Assembly: GCF_000334155.1 (NCBI RefSeq)
Contig: NZ_ANNK01000091.1
Span: 1 to 64,000 of the forward strand
DNA from: Halalkalibacterium ligniniphilum
GTDB taxonomy: Bacteria; Bacillota; Bacilli; Bacillales; Bacillaceae_D
DNA: 64,000 bases
Direction of reading: 5' to 3'
Shown in pieces: positions 35,426 to 45,056 of the stretch (position 1 is the first letter of the stretch; each line of letters starts with the position of its first letter). The position numbers and the translations under genes are program-made. Below the pieces are notes generated by a model that was given only the letters and a program-made list of their open reading frames with translations, made no database searches and was not told where the DNA came from.

Positions 35426-36796
35426 ATGGTGAAAACGATGGAAAACATTTCATCTTCTGTCACGTTAATTAAACAGGAAAAAGGAGAAAATAAGATTATT
35501 TTTCTTTGGAGTTTTACGGTTTGGCTTGTTGTTATGAACACGACAATGTTCAATGTCGCTCTGCCTAGTGTATTGACCGATTTGTCGTTGTCATCTTCTA
35601 CTGCTTCTTGGATTGTTTCTGGGTATTCAATCGTTTTTGCTATTTCAACCTTAACATATAGTCGTTTATCAGATTTTATTCCAATTGGAAGACTATTAAT
35701 GATTGGATTAACATTACTCAGTATCTCATCAATAATCGGTCTCTTTGCACAGCCATTTTATTTATTACTTGCAGCAAGAGTTTTACAAGCAGCTGGAGCT
35801 GGAGCCGTTCCAGGTCTTGCCATGGTACTTGCGGGACGTTATATTCCCATATCCAGACGCGGAAGAGCGATGTCATTTATTGCTTCTGCTGCGTCGTTAG
35901 GCTTCGGACTTGGTCCTGTGATTGGCGGAGCGATTACCCAATATTTTGGCTGGCATTATCTTTTTGCTGTAACAGGGCTTGTGATTTTTTTAGTCCCTCT
36001 ATTTAAAAAATGGATTCCAGCAGAAGAAGTAAAGAAAGGAAGGTTTGACTATTTTGGTGCAGTACTAACGGGAGTCGCCGTAACAGGTTTTCTGCTGTTT
36101 CTTACAAGCTTTTCGTTTCTTTTTCTATTTGGTAGTTTGATTTCATTCGTTCTTTTATGGAGGCATATCCATTCGGCAGAACGGCCTTTTATCCAACCTG
36201 TCCTTCTTAAAAACAAACGCTATATGATGCTATTATTTGTTGGATTTACTGCATTTATGACCCATTTCTCTACGTTGTTTTTAATGCCAATCATGCTTTC
36301 TGTTTTATTTGGGCTGGAACCTGCGAAAATTGGTATCATTATTTTTCCTGGAGCGATTTTTTCAGCCTTTGCTGCTCCTATAATTGGACGTTTTATTGAC
36401 CGATTAGGAAACAACCCTTTGATCTTGTTTGGTCATGTATCATTACTTCTAGCAACATTTCTATTTGCGTTTTTGTCAAGCTTATCTCCATATGTAATAT
36501 TAATCACTTATTTGTTTGTAAGCGTTGGATTTTCAGCATTAAATTCTAGTGTTGCAAATGAGATATCTAGAATATTGGTGAAAGATGAAATGGGTGCAGG
36601 TCTTGGAATGGCACAGCTCATCCAATTTTTTGGAGGGGCGTTCGGAGTGGCACTAGCTGGATTGTTGCTCGTATGGCAAGAAAGTATTTTACCTACTTTC
36701 GCCTATAGAAATATTTATTTAGGTTTAACGACATTCATCGTCATATCTTTTACCATCTTTTTGTTTTATGTTAGGAGCTCCCAATTGAATAAATAG
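35426..36796 (+). CDS. MFS drug exporter, DHA2/Tet(L)-like (456 aa)
   Basis: A polytopic membrane protein with about 14 hydrophobic segments. It shows motif A (SRLSDFIPIGRLL) between helices 2 and 3 and motif C (GLGPVIGGAI) in helix 5, typical of proton-driven antiporters. Its overall layout (NVALPSVLTDL, RVLQAAGAGAVPGLAMV, RYIPISRRGRAM) resembles the Tet(L) group. The substrate is unknown. ATG 35426 and 35438 are both possible starts; neither has a strong ribosome site. It may be co-transcribed with the patatin gene 44 bp upstream. Confidence 0.8.
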   Translation: MVKTMENISSSVTLIKQEKGENKIIFLWSFTVWLVVMNTTMFNVALPSVLTDLSLSSSTASWIVSGYSIVFAISTLTYSRLSDFIPIGRLLMIGLTLLSISSIIGLFAQPFYLLLAARVLQAAGAGAVPGLAMVLAGRYIPISRRGRAMSFIASAASLGFGLGPVIGGAITQYFGWHYLFAVTGLVIFLVPLFKKWIPAEEVKKGRFDYFGAVLTGVAVTGFLLFLTSFSFLFLFGSLISFVLLWRHIHSAERPFIQPVLLKNKRYMMLLFVGFTAFMTHFSTLFLMPIMLSVLFGLEPAKIGIIIFPGAIFSAFAAPIIGRFIDRLGNNPLILFGHVSLLLATFLFAFLSSLSPYVILITYLFVSVGFSALNSSVANEISRILVKDEMGAGLGMAQLIQFFGGAFGVALAGLLLVWQESILPTFAYRNIYLGLTTFIVISFTIFLFYVRSSQLNK

Positions 36797-36842
36797 TTTC
36801 ATTCCAATGATCATTTTTTTGACTGCCATCTATTCGATTTCG

Positions 36843-36869
36843 AAATGCCCTTGGATGGCATTTTTTATT
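36843..36869 (+). terminator. Terminator after the MFS gene
   Basis: AAATGCC pairs with GGCATTT and runs into TTTTTATT. Confidence 0.75.
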
Positions 36870-37008
36870 AAGCATATCTGAAATATAAAATTCCCTTTTT
36901 TGATATAATATATATTCAGTACATCGTTAACAGTCATTTTTTCATAAGCTCACACAGATTTTAAAACGATTTAAAATGAAAAGAATCACAGCATAAAGGA
37001 AGTGCGGC

Positions 37009-38004
37009 ATGAAATTAAGCATTTTAGATCAATCCCCAATAGCGTCTGGAAAAACGGCTCATGAAGCACTACAGGAATCAATGAAGCTTGCGCAAATTGG
37101 TGAAAAATTAGGATACAATCGCTATTGGATTGCAGAGCATCATGATATGGCAGGACTCGCATGCTCAGTACCAGAAGTGATGTTGGGATACATCGGTGCA
37201 AAGACAAAAAGGATTCGTCTTGGCTCGGGAGCAGTTTTACTCCCACATTATAAGCCATATAAAGTCGCGGAAATATTTAATTTGCTGGCAACACTTTTTC
37301 CAGAGCGCATTGATATTGGAATAGGGAGAGCTCCAGGTGGGTCAGCGGAAGTGACAATGGCTCTTTCAGATCAATTTTTGGAAAAAGTTTGGAAAATGCC
37401 TGAATTAATTGAGGAACTTCTCCATTTTTTATATCAAGACTTTCCATCTGACCATATGTTTTCAAAAATTTCTGCAGCTCCTCTTCCAGAAAAACCACCG
37501 CAAACTTGGCTTCTTGGTACAAGTGAAAAAAGTGCAAAGGTAGCTGCCGAAAAAGGGATTGCGTATACATTTGGTCATTTTATGAGTGATAAAGATGGAG
37601 CAGCGATTGTTAAGCACTACAAGGAAAGCTTTAAAGCGAATAACGGCCTAAACCGCCCTGTGTCAATGATTGCGGTTACAGCGATTTGTGCAGAAACAAC
37701 AGAAAGAGCAGAGGAACTAGCCTTAAGTACTCTAATATGGCAAATTGAGACAGGAAAAGGGAATGGAAAGAATGGGATCCCTTCTTTTGAAGAAGCGAGA
37801 CAATATACTTTAACTGAAAAAGAACAAGAAATGATTGATAGCATGAGAAAAAAAATGGTGATAGGAAATCCTGAAGAAGTAAGGCAGCAGCTTCTTACTT
37901 TACAAGAGACCTATGAAGTTGATGAAATCATGATCGTTACAAATGTACATTGTTTTCAAGAACGGATTCAATCGTATGAATGGATTGCAAAAGCAATGCT
38001 TTGA
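37009..38004 (+). CDS. Luciferase-like flavin-dependent oxidoreductase (331 aa)
   Basis: A bacterial-luciferase fold (LLM class) protein: LSILDQSPIASG at the start, WIAEHHDM, LGSGAVLLPHY and IDIGIGRAPGG. It resembles the YceB-type members common in Bacillus. It probably uses reduced flavin on an unknown substrate. AAAGGAAG precedes the ATG. Monocistronic. Confidence 0.83.
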   Translation: MKLSILDQSPIASGKTAHEALQESMKLAQIGEKLGYNRYWIAEHHDMAGLACSVPEVMLGYIGAKTKRIRLGSGAVLLPHYKPYKVAEIFNLLATLFPERIDIGIGRAPGGSAEVTMALSDQFLEKVWKMPELIEELLHFLYQDFPSDHMFSKISAAPLPEKPPQTWLLGTSEKSAKVAAEKGIAYTFGHFMSDKDGAAIVKHYKESFKANNGLNRPVSMIAVTAICAETTERAEELALSTLIWQIETGKGNGKNGIPSFEEARQYTLTEKEQEMIDSMRKKMVIGNPEEVRQQLLTLQETYEVDEIMIVTNVHCFQERIQSYEWIAKAML

Positions 38005-38092
38005 TAAACTTTTTTGAAAACGAAGTAATGATTTGTGAAGCGAGCAGTGTCTGTAATATGAATGACTTTCCATACGATGAGGAGATGTTGTA

Positions 38093-38386
38093 ATGGTTAA
38101 CGAAGTGTTTCTCAATCATGTAAAAATTCAAGTGACAAATTACAAAGAAGACATTCTCGAGCATGAAAAGTACAAAATATCCTTTGATTTTAAAGTGAGG
38201 GGAGGAAATGACTATCATGACATGACCGTACTCCTATATGAAAATGTATTTAATGTGAAAATTCCTGCTAGAGAGATTGAATTCAGAGGGAAAATCAACA
38301 AGTACTCAACGTCTCGAGTTGATTTTACTGATGAGCATTCTATTTCAGAGTTTAAATTAGAATTGATTGAAGTAGATGGACAATAA
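38093..38386 (+). CDS. YkvR-like protein (DUF3219, 97 aa)
   Basis: It resembles B. subtilis YkvR: EHEKYKISFDFKV, NDYHDMTVLLYENVFNVKIP and EIEFRGKINKYSTS match the family pattern of a small beta-rich protein. The function is unknown. GAGGAG precedes the ATG. It converges with the 173-aa gene across a bidirectional terminator. Confidence 0.75.
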   Translation: MVNEVFLNHVKIQVTNYKEDILEHEKYKISFDFKVRGGNDYHDMTVLLYENVFNVKIPAREIEFRGKINKYSTSRVDFTDEHSISEFKLELIEVDGQ

Positions 38387-38393
38387 CCTGTTA

Positions 38394-38438
38394 AAAAAGC
38401 ACTCACGTTGATAGGCGTATTGAACGTGAATGCTTTTA
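38394..38438. terminator. Bidirectional terminator between convergent genes
   Basis: AAAAAAGCA..CACGTT pairs with AACGTG..TGCTTTT across a 12-base loop, with an A-run on one side and a T-rich run on the other. Confidence 0.75.
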
Positions 38439-38446
38439 ATATTATT

Positions 38447-38968
38447 TTAAAACACACTTAAGTTTAAATAATCCAATGACTGTAGACTATATTCTACAAT
38501 TCCTCGTAAGTCATCGATTTGTTGTTCGTTAATCTTTCGCTCGAAATTTATATTAATTTTTGTGAACATTTGATTTTCTCGTCCAAATTGGTACATAATT
38601 TCTTGTCTAATCACAGGCCTTTGGTTCCAGACGTCAGCTAAATGCTTCTCAATCGTTGGGCAATCTTTTTCAGGCTCTTCAATTTTTGCATAAAAATTGA
38701 CTTCGATTTCGCAACCAGCCTTTTTTTCATCACCCTCGATTTTCTCAATTGTGAAATCAACGATTGAGGTTTGCAAGAGGATTTCTGCATAGGGATAAGA
38801 GCTTTGCGCCTCACGTGTTTGAAATTCCACCGAATACATTCTGGACATTGTTGCTAAATCAACGAGATCACTTCGATTGATGACGTTGATTTCACCGGCA
38901 AGATCTAAGTCATAGACATTCCCTTCAAGGATTACTTTTAGATTTTCATAAATCGTTGGATCGAACAT
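38447..38968 (-). CDS. Conserved hypothetical protein (173 aa)
   Basis: Not recognised. A soluble acidic protein without membrane segment. The sequence alternates beta-like and helical stretches (VILEGNVYDLDLAGEINVI, INFERKINEQQIDDLRGIVEY). AGGAGT lies 7 bases before the ATG, supporting expression. It faces away from the 102-aa gene upstream, in the same leftward direction and about 100 bp apart. Confidence 0.6.
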   Translation of the reverse strand: MFDPTIYENLKVILEGNVYDLDLAGEINVINRSDLVDLATMSRMYSVEFQTREAQSSYPYAEILLQTSIVDFTIEKIEGDEKKAGCEIEVNFYAKIEEPEKDCPTIEKHLADVWNQRPVIRQEIMYQFGRENQMFTKININFERKINEQQIDDLRGIVEYSLQSLDYLNLSVF

Positions 38969-39070
38969 TTGATATACTCCTTTAATTACCTTTTAAATAA
39001 ATATTAGCTGATAAATTGGTTTATATATAGGTAAAGATTCATTCAAAAAAATTGGCGATTTCGTCTACGA

Positions 39071-39379
39071 TTAGAGCCATTCTTTTCTTTTTTTGTCAAT
39101 TTCCTCTGTAACGACAAATGCTAAATCTTCATTGCCAAATAAAGATAAGACCCCAAGTAACGTGTCATTAGGGATTTCTCCAGCTTCTTCTTTCGGTACC
39201 GTTAATTCTACAGCCTGTGCTAATTCATGATTGGTTTCCTGATTCGGATATGCTCGCTTATAAACTTCAACTGGGTTGAGATCATGGTTCACACACCACT
39301 GAGCAAAGATGAGAATCATCATTTGCTCGTCCCGTTGGTAATTATGTATCATTTGATCTTCCATTCTTTTTCTGTCCAC
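39071..39379 (-). CDS. Conserved hypothetical protein (102 aa)
   Basis: Not recognised. A charged helical protein with a possible helix-turn-helix-like N-terminal half (MILIFAQWCVNHDLNPVEVYKRAY). The preferred start is GTG 39379, 7 bases after AAGGAG; the in-frame ATG nine bases upstream touches the ribosome site, and the outermost ATG (39412) lies before it. Confidence 0.5.
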   Translation of the reverse strand: MDRKRMEDQMIHNYQRDEQMMILIFAQWCVNHDLNPVEVYKRAYPNQETNHELAQAVELTVPKEEAGEIPNDTLLGVLSLFGNEDLAFVVTEEIDKKRKEWL

Positions 39380-39598
39380 TTTCATTCTCCTTATAAAATC
39401 AATAATATGCATATTATAACGAAGATTTTGATCAGATAATACTTATGATTGTTTATTTGACTTATGCAAAAATTGACTTTATCTCCTAAAATAAAAAAGA
39501 AAAAGTTATTAGTTGAAAGATTAATAGAAGAAGAGTAAAGTGGATTAATGTGAATGTTTTGAGAGTCGAAATGTTTTCTTAAGAAAGGGAGCAGGAAA

Positions 39599-40969
39599 AT
39601 GAGTCGATTGATCCACCATAACTTATACATTTATTATTCTTTGGTGCTTGTGCTATTTATCGTCAATGTGTTTTTAAAGAATGAAGCATTAGAATATATC
39701 GTCGGGTTGTTAGCATTACCAATGCTATTTATATCCTATTTAGGTGCTGCTAAACTGTTTCGAATTCTTGGAACTGTTTTTGTGTTGATTGGGTTGGTTT
39801 TGTTTCTTTATGCCGGATTGCCTCTTTATGAGATCCCGTTTTATATGACTTCTACCATGCCGCTATTGGCATTTTTAGCCGTCCTTCCTTGGATGAATAG
39901 CGTTGTACGAGCCGGTCGTTTCGACCGTCGCATTAATCAGTTGATGAAATCGAATGTGGAGGATTTAGGAAAGCTGTATGTAAGAACATCTTTAACGACC
40001 TATACACTTGTTTCATTTATTAATTTATCGGCTCTTTCCTTAACTCAGAATGTATTGATTGAAAATATGACAAAGTTTAAAAAAACGTTACGCGATGCAT
40101 TTATTAGCAGAACAACACTTCGGGCTTTTGCGATTGCCCTCGCTTGGAGTCCAATGGAAATTATGGTTGCCATTACAGTTGATACGACTGGGGTAAGCTA
40201 TCTTACTTATTTACCGTGGCTCTTATTGTGCTCTGTTATCATTCTCGTTATCGACACACTCTGGGGAAAAAAAGCTTTTCAAAATGTTCCTTATGAACCA
40301 GCAGTAGAAGGGCACAATCGTGTTTTCAGTCCAAAAGAATTTGGGTTGCAAATCCTTCACCTTTTGGTTGTATTAACGACGTTCCTTGCGATTGTAGTTT
40401 TCGTTGGTAATCAATTTAACCTTAATTTTATTTTAACGGTCACATTGGTCATTCTTCCATTCGCCTGCATTTGGGCCTTGTTTATGAAAAAATGGCGTAG
40501 CTTTTTAGCGATTGGCTGGGGGACATGGAAGGCGCGTACGAATGGGATGCAAAATTTTGTCGTGCTTTTTTTATCACTAGCGTTTTTTTCTAGTAGTTTA
40601 AATGAAACACCGTTTCTTCAACTGATTCAAGAACCATTTTTAGCTGCTTCTGGTTATCCAATCATTATTTTACTCTTAATACAGTTTATGTACCTAGGGA
40701 TGAGCATGATTGGTGTACACCCTGTGGCGACAGTCGGTGTATTAATGGAAGTTTTGCCACCTCTATATGATGTTATGAATCCATTGAGCATTGGGATGGT
40801 ACTAATTACAGGGGCATTAGCGACAGCCACTGTTGGTACGTATGGAGTTACTGTTACGATGACGTCCATGAACACAATTGAAAATCCTTATCGGATCATG
40901 CTACGAAATATGCCTTTTGCTCTTCTTTATGGTGGAATCGGAACCTTGATTGCGTATTTATTACTTTAA
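39599..40969 (+). CDS. Polytopic membrane protein, transporter-like (456 aa)
   Basis: About 11-12 hydrophobic segments spread over the whole length, with a short amphipathic cytosolic stretch (DAFISRTTLRAFAIALAWSPMEIMVAI) in the middle. The arrangement, with glycine/serine-rich helices (GMSMIGVHPVATVGVLMEV), resembles two-halved secondary transporters of the ion-transporter superfamily, but I cannot name the family or substrate. AAAGGGAG precedes the ATG. Confidence 0.65.
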   Translation: MSRLIHHNLYIYYSLVLVLFIVNVFLKNEALEYIVGLLALPMLFISYLGAAKLFRILGTVFVLIGLVLFLYAGLPLYEIPFYMTSTMPLLAFLAVLPWMNSVVRAGRFDRRINQLMKSNVEDLGKLYVRTSLTTYTLVSFINLSALSLTQNVLIENMTKFKKTLRDAFISRTTLRAFAIALAWSPMEIMVAITVDTTGVSYLTYLPWLLLCSVIILVIDTLWGKKAFQNVPYEPAVEGHNRVFSPKEFGLQILHLLVVLTTFLAIVVFVGNQFNLNFILTVTLVILPFACIWALFMKKWRSFLAIGWGTWKARTNGMQNFVVLFLSLAFFSSSLNETPFLQLIQEPFLAASGYPIIILLLIQFMYLGMSMIGVHPVATVGVLMEVLPPLYDVMNPLSIGMVLITGALATATVGTYGVTVTMTSMNTIENPYRIMLRNMPFALLYGGIGTLIAYLLL

Positions 40970-41040
40970 AAAGAAACCAAACCTGCTTACCTTTCATTAA
41001 ATGAACTCTATCTAAAGGATGGATAAAATAAGTCACCATC

Positions 41041-41078
41041 CAACTGGTTAGTCTTGTAACCAGCCAGTTGTGGTATGA
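41041..41078 (+). promoter_or_regulatory. Operator-like dyad and -10 in front of the dead mocR gene
   Basis: CTGGTTA-N6-TAACCAG (41044-41063) sits inside a wider CAACTGG/CCAGTTG pair (41041-41047, 41064-41070). A -10 like TATGAT follows at 41073. MocR/PdxR regulators usually bind at their own promoter, so this may be the former autoregulatory site. Confidence 0.45.
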
Positions 41079-41100
41079 TAAAAGAAAAAGGTGGATGAAG

Positions 41101-41530
41101 ATGGACATTCAGTGGAAGTCAGATCGACACAACAAAATACCACTTTATATACAAATTAAAATGCTTGTAAAAGAAAAAATCTAGCAAGGTGAGTGGACCG
41201 TTTGAACCAAGCTACCATCTCAACGCAAAATTGCTAGAGGTTAATTGAAGCACCATCGTTCTAGCCTATGATGAATTAGCTGCTGAAGGGTTAATTATTA
41301 GTAGGGGAGGACGAGACACTTATGTGGCAAATGACACATGGAGCTTATTCGTCCTCAGGTCCAGATTGGAACTATGTTGAAAAAAGCTTCCACTTACCTA
41401 ATCATCCTTTTGTACTAAAAATAAACAAAGCGAAGTTTCAGCAACACATTATTTGATTAGGTACAGGAGAATTAGTGAAGGAGCTTTTACCAACAGAGCA
41501 CACAAATGAGATACTCCACCTTAAAGGAGA
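41101..41530 (+). pseudogene. Truncated MocR/PdxR (GntR-aminotransferase) regulator
   Basis: From ATG 41101 (after AAGGTGG) the product starts MDIQWKSDRHNKIPLYIQIK, a typical MocR N-terminus, but hits a stop after 27 codons. In shifted frames it continues with GEWT, TKLPSQRKIARG, AYDELAAEGLIISRGGRDTYVA, then LPNHPFV and LGTGELVKELLPTEHTNEILH, the linker region of MocR proteins. Several stops and indels are needed. The whole aminotransferase domain is missing: its place is taken by the Dam-type gene that starts at 41539. Confidence 0.8.
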
Positions 41531-41538
41531 GAACTGCA

Positions 41539-42384
41539 TTGGCAACATCAACAAGTAACACAGCCCAACCATTTTTGAAGTGGGCAGGAGGAAAAAGACA
41601 ATTACTTCCTGAGATACAGAAATACATTCCTTCAAACTTTCAAACGTATTACGAGCCCTTTGTTGGAGCTGGAGCGGTCCTCTTCGGTCTGCAACCGAAG
41701 AATGCTATCATTAATGATATTAACTCAGAATTAATTAACACCTATCAAGTGATAAAAAACAATGTGGATGAGTTAATTGAAGAACTAAAAAAACATAAAA
41801 ACGAGTCGGACTATTTTTATGAGATTCGAAATTGGGACAGGACCGATGAATATGCGCAGCGTACAGCCATTCAAAAAGCCTCAAGAATTATTTATTTGAA
41901 CAAAACCTGTTTTAACGGACTATATCGAGTTAACCGCAAAGGACAATTTAATGTACCTTTTGGAAAATATAAAGATCCAAAATACGTAAATGAACAGGTT
42001 TTACGATCTGTTAGTGACTACTTAAACAATCATAACGTTACGATCATGAACAAAAGCTATGCGGAGGCTGTTTCAACAGCTAAAGAAGGGGACTTTGTCT
42101 ATTTTGACCCTCCGTATGACCCTGTTTCGACCACATCTGATTTTACGAGCTACAGCTTAGACGGTTTTACAAAAGAGGATCAGATACAGCTCCGAGATGT
42201 TTTTTCAGAATTAGATAAGAAAGGGTGCTACGTCCTTCTCAGCAATTCAGCCACTGATTTTATCCTAGACATTTATAAAGATTATAAAATGGTCACGGTC
42301 CAAGCAACCCGAAGCATTAATTCAGTAGCAAGCAAACGAGGAAAGATTGATGAAGTCTTAATAATGAACTATGAAACTAAGTGA
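41539..42384 (+). CDS. Dam-family DNA adenine-N6 methyltransferase (281 aa)
   Basis: An alpha-class adenine methylase: FLKWAGGKRQLLPEI (residues 12-26, SAM-binding motif X), YYEPFVGAGAVLFG (37-50, motif I) and FDPPYDP (catalytic DPPY at 190-193). Dam/DpnM relatives methylate GATC; specificity is inferred. TTG 41539 lies 8 bases after AAAGGAGA. The longer ATG 41506 frame runs through decayed mocR sequence. No restriction endonuclease gene is next to it, so it is a solitary methylase. It occupies the position where mocR sequence breaks off, suggesting acquisition by recombination. Confidence 0.88.
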   Translation: MATSTSNTAQPFLKWAGGKRQLLPEIQKYIPSNFQTYYEPFVGAGAVLFGLQPKNAIINDINSELINTYQVIKNNVDELIEELKKHKNESDYFYEIRNWDRTDEYAQRTAIQKASRIIYLNKTCFNGLYRVNRKGQFNVPFGKYKDPKYVNEQVLRSVSDYLNNHNVTIMNKSYAEAVSTAKEGDFVYFDPPYDPVSTTSDFTSYSLDGFTKEDQIQLRDVFSELDKKGCYVLLSNSATDFILDIYKDYKMVTVQATRSINSVASKRGKIDEVLIMNYETK

Positions 42385-42473
42385 CGGAAGGTTTGTATAA
42401 TTAAAATTAAAATATTGTAGATGGGGTCCTGTCGACAAAACGCAGATATTATACGCTAAGCAATTTTTAACCT

Positions 42474-42520
42474 AAAAAAGCCGGATTCCTATATTCTAAG
42501 GAGGATCCGACTTTTTTATT
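42474..42520 (+). terminator. Terminator after the methylase gene
   Basis: AAAAAAGCCGGATTCCT pairs imperfectly with AGGAGGATCCGACTTTTTT. Confidence 0.75.
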
Positions 42521-42639
42521 TGGCTTGTTAAGTCTCCGTTCAGTTAAAACATGAGTTTTTATATTTCATTAATAGCTTCCATTCTTATATTTAGAACTAA
42601 TTTTTTTGATTATCTTTATAAATGTAGTGAATATCTTTA

Positions 42640-42850
42640 TCCTTGTGCTCGGTATAAAGATCCTAGTGTGTCAACAAGCCCTAATTCATAAGCTTTTTCA
42701 ATATAACTCATTGTCGTTGATTCCATATGATGATTGTGTCATTCTTCTTTGAAGATGACTATGTTCCTTTTGCCGCTGATCTATCTTTCTTGATAGGGGA
42801 GGGTTAACAACTTCCTTTTGTTCGATGGATTTTAGAAAATAGTGACCGAT
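42640..42850 (-). pseudogene. Possible decayed coding remnant, unidentified
   Basis: On the minus strand one frame reads HYFLKSIEQKEVV and NPPLSRKIDQRQKEHSHLQ; after a shift another reads MSYIEKAYELGLVDTLGSLY. Both look coding-like but have no ribosome site and end early. I cannot identify a family. The rest of 42521-42979 shows no gene. Confidence 0.3.
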
Positions 42851-42979
42851 TTCCTATAAATTTAAACAAAAAGGTAACAAGAAGTTAATGCCACTTATAT
42901 TTTTCGAGTGAGCAAAGATTCTTCTACAAATGAAGGGAAACTTAAGACACTTCCCTTTGAATAATTGCTAATTCAAAAA

Positions 42980-43122
42980 GAGGCTGGGACATAACGAACG
43001 TGTATGATTGAACATGCGAACAATGCACAACCTTAGAGAAGTATATTTCCGAAGCGAATGCTATGCAGCAACGATCATGACGTTCGGATTTCTCTTCAAT
43101 AAAAACTCTTTTGTCCGAGCCC
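42980..43122. repeat. Intergenic repeat, longest copy (143 bp)
   Basis: GGCTGGGACA (42982-42991) and TGTCCGAGCC (43112-43121) are its terminal inverted repeats, with one mismatch. It contains the extra middle segment (AACCTTAGAGAAGTATATTTCCGAAGCGAATGC region) absent from the copy at 32086. Confidence 0.88.
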
Positions 43123-43134
43123 TTTTATGAGAAT

Positions 43135-44049
43135 TTAAGGTAAAAGGTCTTTAATTTCTTTCGCTAATTGATGTGGAGCGCTTGGAACGTTTTTTGGTTT
43201 GTGATCAAAAGCATCTGAAGAAAAAATCTGGATAATAATCTGCCCTCCATATGTTTTTGATTGGATAAGAATCGGTTGATTATGTTGATTTTTAAAAACA
43301 AAATCAGGACCGTACCAGCTGACCGTTGCGTCACGACCAGGTGGAACATAGGGAACACGCTTGCTGTGGCTGTACCGTTGCAGAATTTGCAAGCGAGCAT
43401 GGTCTACCGCATTATAAAGGGTCGAAGACACTTGACAAATCCCTCCCCCGATTCCTTCTGTCAATTCACCTCTTACAATAACTGGAGCTGGTAAATAACC
43501 TTTTTCTTTCGTCCGCTTTCCGACTACCGCATTAAAGGAGAACGTCTCCCCAGGAAAAACAACGTAATTATTGATCGCCTCATTAGCAAGGGTAATATTA
43601 TGACACCTTTCCTTATTATTCATATTAAAATAAGTAACATAGTAACCGATTCTCTGTGTACGAATATTTGCTAAAAGCTCACTGTCTACTTTTGGATAAA
43701 GCTTAATTTTTGGAATTTCAATTTCAGCATGCCCTTGAGCATAGAAGTAGGTATAAAATAATTCATGAAATCTTTTCTGATCAAGTTTATAGCCTACCTT
43801 CTCTTCTACAATTTGGCCATTGGAGTTTAGCGTTGCATTCGTAGGTGGCAAGTAAATATGCTTATCAAGCTCATTGATTAATTGTGAAAATTTCTCCGTA
43901 TTGACCATGGCATTACCAAGTAACGGCATCATCAACTCTGTTCGATTTACTGTAGCAATTGTTTCACCATCATCTGTAATGACAAAATCATCATGAACGC
44001 TTGGTAATGGATGAAAGAAAAAAAGAATAAAAAAAACGAAATACTTCAT
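43135..44049 (-). CDS. VanW-family protein (304 aa)
   Basis: An N-terminal hydrophobic segment (residues 1-16) suggests export. The C-terminal VanW domain has FPGETFSFNAVVGKR, GYLPAPVIV, GIGGGICQVSSTLYNA and GRDATVSWYGPDF. VanW proteins occur in cell-wall and vancomycin-resistance contexts, but their reaction is unknown. ATG 44049 lies 7 bases after GGGAGG; the ATG seven codons earlier has no site. It is 13 bp after a repeat copy, which may supply its terminator. Confidence 0.82.
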   Translation of the reverse strand: MKYFVFFILFFFHPLPSVHDDFVITDDGETIATVNRTELMMPLLGNAMVNTEKFSQLINELDKHIYLPPTNATLNSNGQIVEEKVGYKLDQKRFHELFYTYFYAQGHAEIEIPKIKLYPKVDSELLANIRTQRIGYYVTYFNMNNKERCHNITLANEAINNYVVFPGETFSFNAVVGKRTKEKGYLPAPVIVRGELTEGIGGGICQVSSTLYNAVDHARLQILQRYSHSKRVPYVPPGRDATVSWYGPDFVFKNQHNQPILIQSKTYGGQIIIQIFSSDAFDHKPKNVPSAPHQLAKEIKDLLP

Positions 44050-44201
44050 AAGCCAGCCTCCCTCGTTCATAGTATAACTAGCTAGGTATTAGATCATGTG
44101 ATTGAACATGACATAAAAAAAGAATTGTTTTTTTAGGAATAGTTGCCGTTTCTTTTAGCTAACATAAGAAGGAAAGACAATAATGAATGAAGGGAAAAAG
44201 C

Positions 44202-45026
44202 ATGAAACAAACTCCGGCGCAGCGAATAAAATTACATGGTTTTAATAATTTAACAAAATCATTAAGCTTTAATATGTATGATATTTGCTATACGAAGTCA
44301 AAAGAAGAACGTAAAGCATATATCGATTATATAGACGAGCAATATAATGCAGAGAGACTGACAAACATTTTAAAAAATGTCTCAAATATTATTGGAGCCC
44401 ATGTCTTAAACATTTCTCAGCAGGATTATGTCCCACAAGGAGCCAGTGTAACCTTATTGATATCAGAAGGACCAGTCGTAGAAGTTCCTAACGAATCCTT
44501 GAAAGAATCACCAGGACCATTACCTGAGTCAGTTGTAATGCAGCTTGATAAAAGCCATATTACTGTGCATACATACCCTGAGTATCATCCAAATGAGGGA
44601 ATTAGTACATTCAGAGCAGATATCGACGTAGCAACATGTGGAGAAATTTCACCCCTTAAAGCATTGCACTATCTTATTCATTCATTTGATACAGACATTA
44701 TGACGATTGATTACCGAGTGAGAGGATTCACGCGTGATATTAAAGGCCATAAATTATTTATTGATCACGATATTAGCTCCATTCAGACCTATATTCCAAA
44801 AGAAATAAAGAGCTTGTTCGATATGATTGATGTTAATATTTATCAAGAGCATATTTTTCATACAAAATGCAAGCTCAAAGAGTTCGATCTAAACAACTAT
44901 TTATTTGGCTATACGAAAGAAAAATTACAGGCGCAAGAGATAAAGGAAATCACAGAAAGATTAAAAATTGAAATGGAAGAAATATTTTATGGAAAAAATA
45001 TGAGTCCTGACTCACAAGATGATTGA
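44202..45026 (+). CDS. speD: S-adenosylmethionine decarboxylase proenzyme, SpeD
   Basis: A long (E. coli-type) AdoMet decarboxylase, 274 aa, that supplies the aminopropyl donor for spermidine. The self-cleavage site is [13 protein letters not shown]: cleavage between K117 and S118 would give the pyruvoyl group. [10 protein letters not shown] contains the conserved active-site cysteine. ATG 44202 follows GAAGGG at 7 bases; ATG 44187 (five codons longer) is also possible with a GGAAAG site. No speE or other polyamine gene is in the window. Confidence 0.9.
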   Translation: MKQTPAQRIKLHGFNNLTKSLSFNMYDICYTKSKEERKAYIDYIDEQYNAERLTNILKNVSNIIGAHVLNISQQDYVPQGASVTLLISEGPVVEVPNESLKESPGPLPESVVMQLDKSHITVHTYPEYHPNEGISTFRADIDVATCGEISPLKALHYLIHSFDTDIMTIDYRVRGFTRDIKGHKLFIDHDISSIQTYIPKEIKSLFDMIDVNIYQEHIFHTKCKLKEFDLNNYLFGYTKEKLQAQEIKEITERLKIEMEEIFYGKNMSPDSQDD

Positions 45027-45056
45027 GGACCCTTCTAAATATCATGCGTGTATTAA

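Noticed and set aside
41506-41538. ATG 41506 as start of the methylase
   Set aside because: The eleven extra codons lie in decayed mocR sequence read in another frame; the AAAGGAGA site points to TTG 41539.
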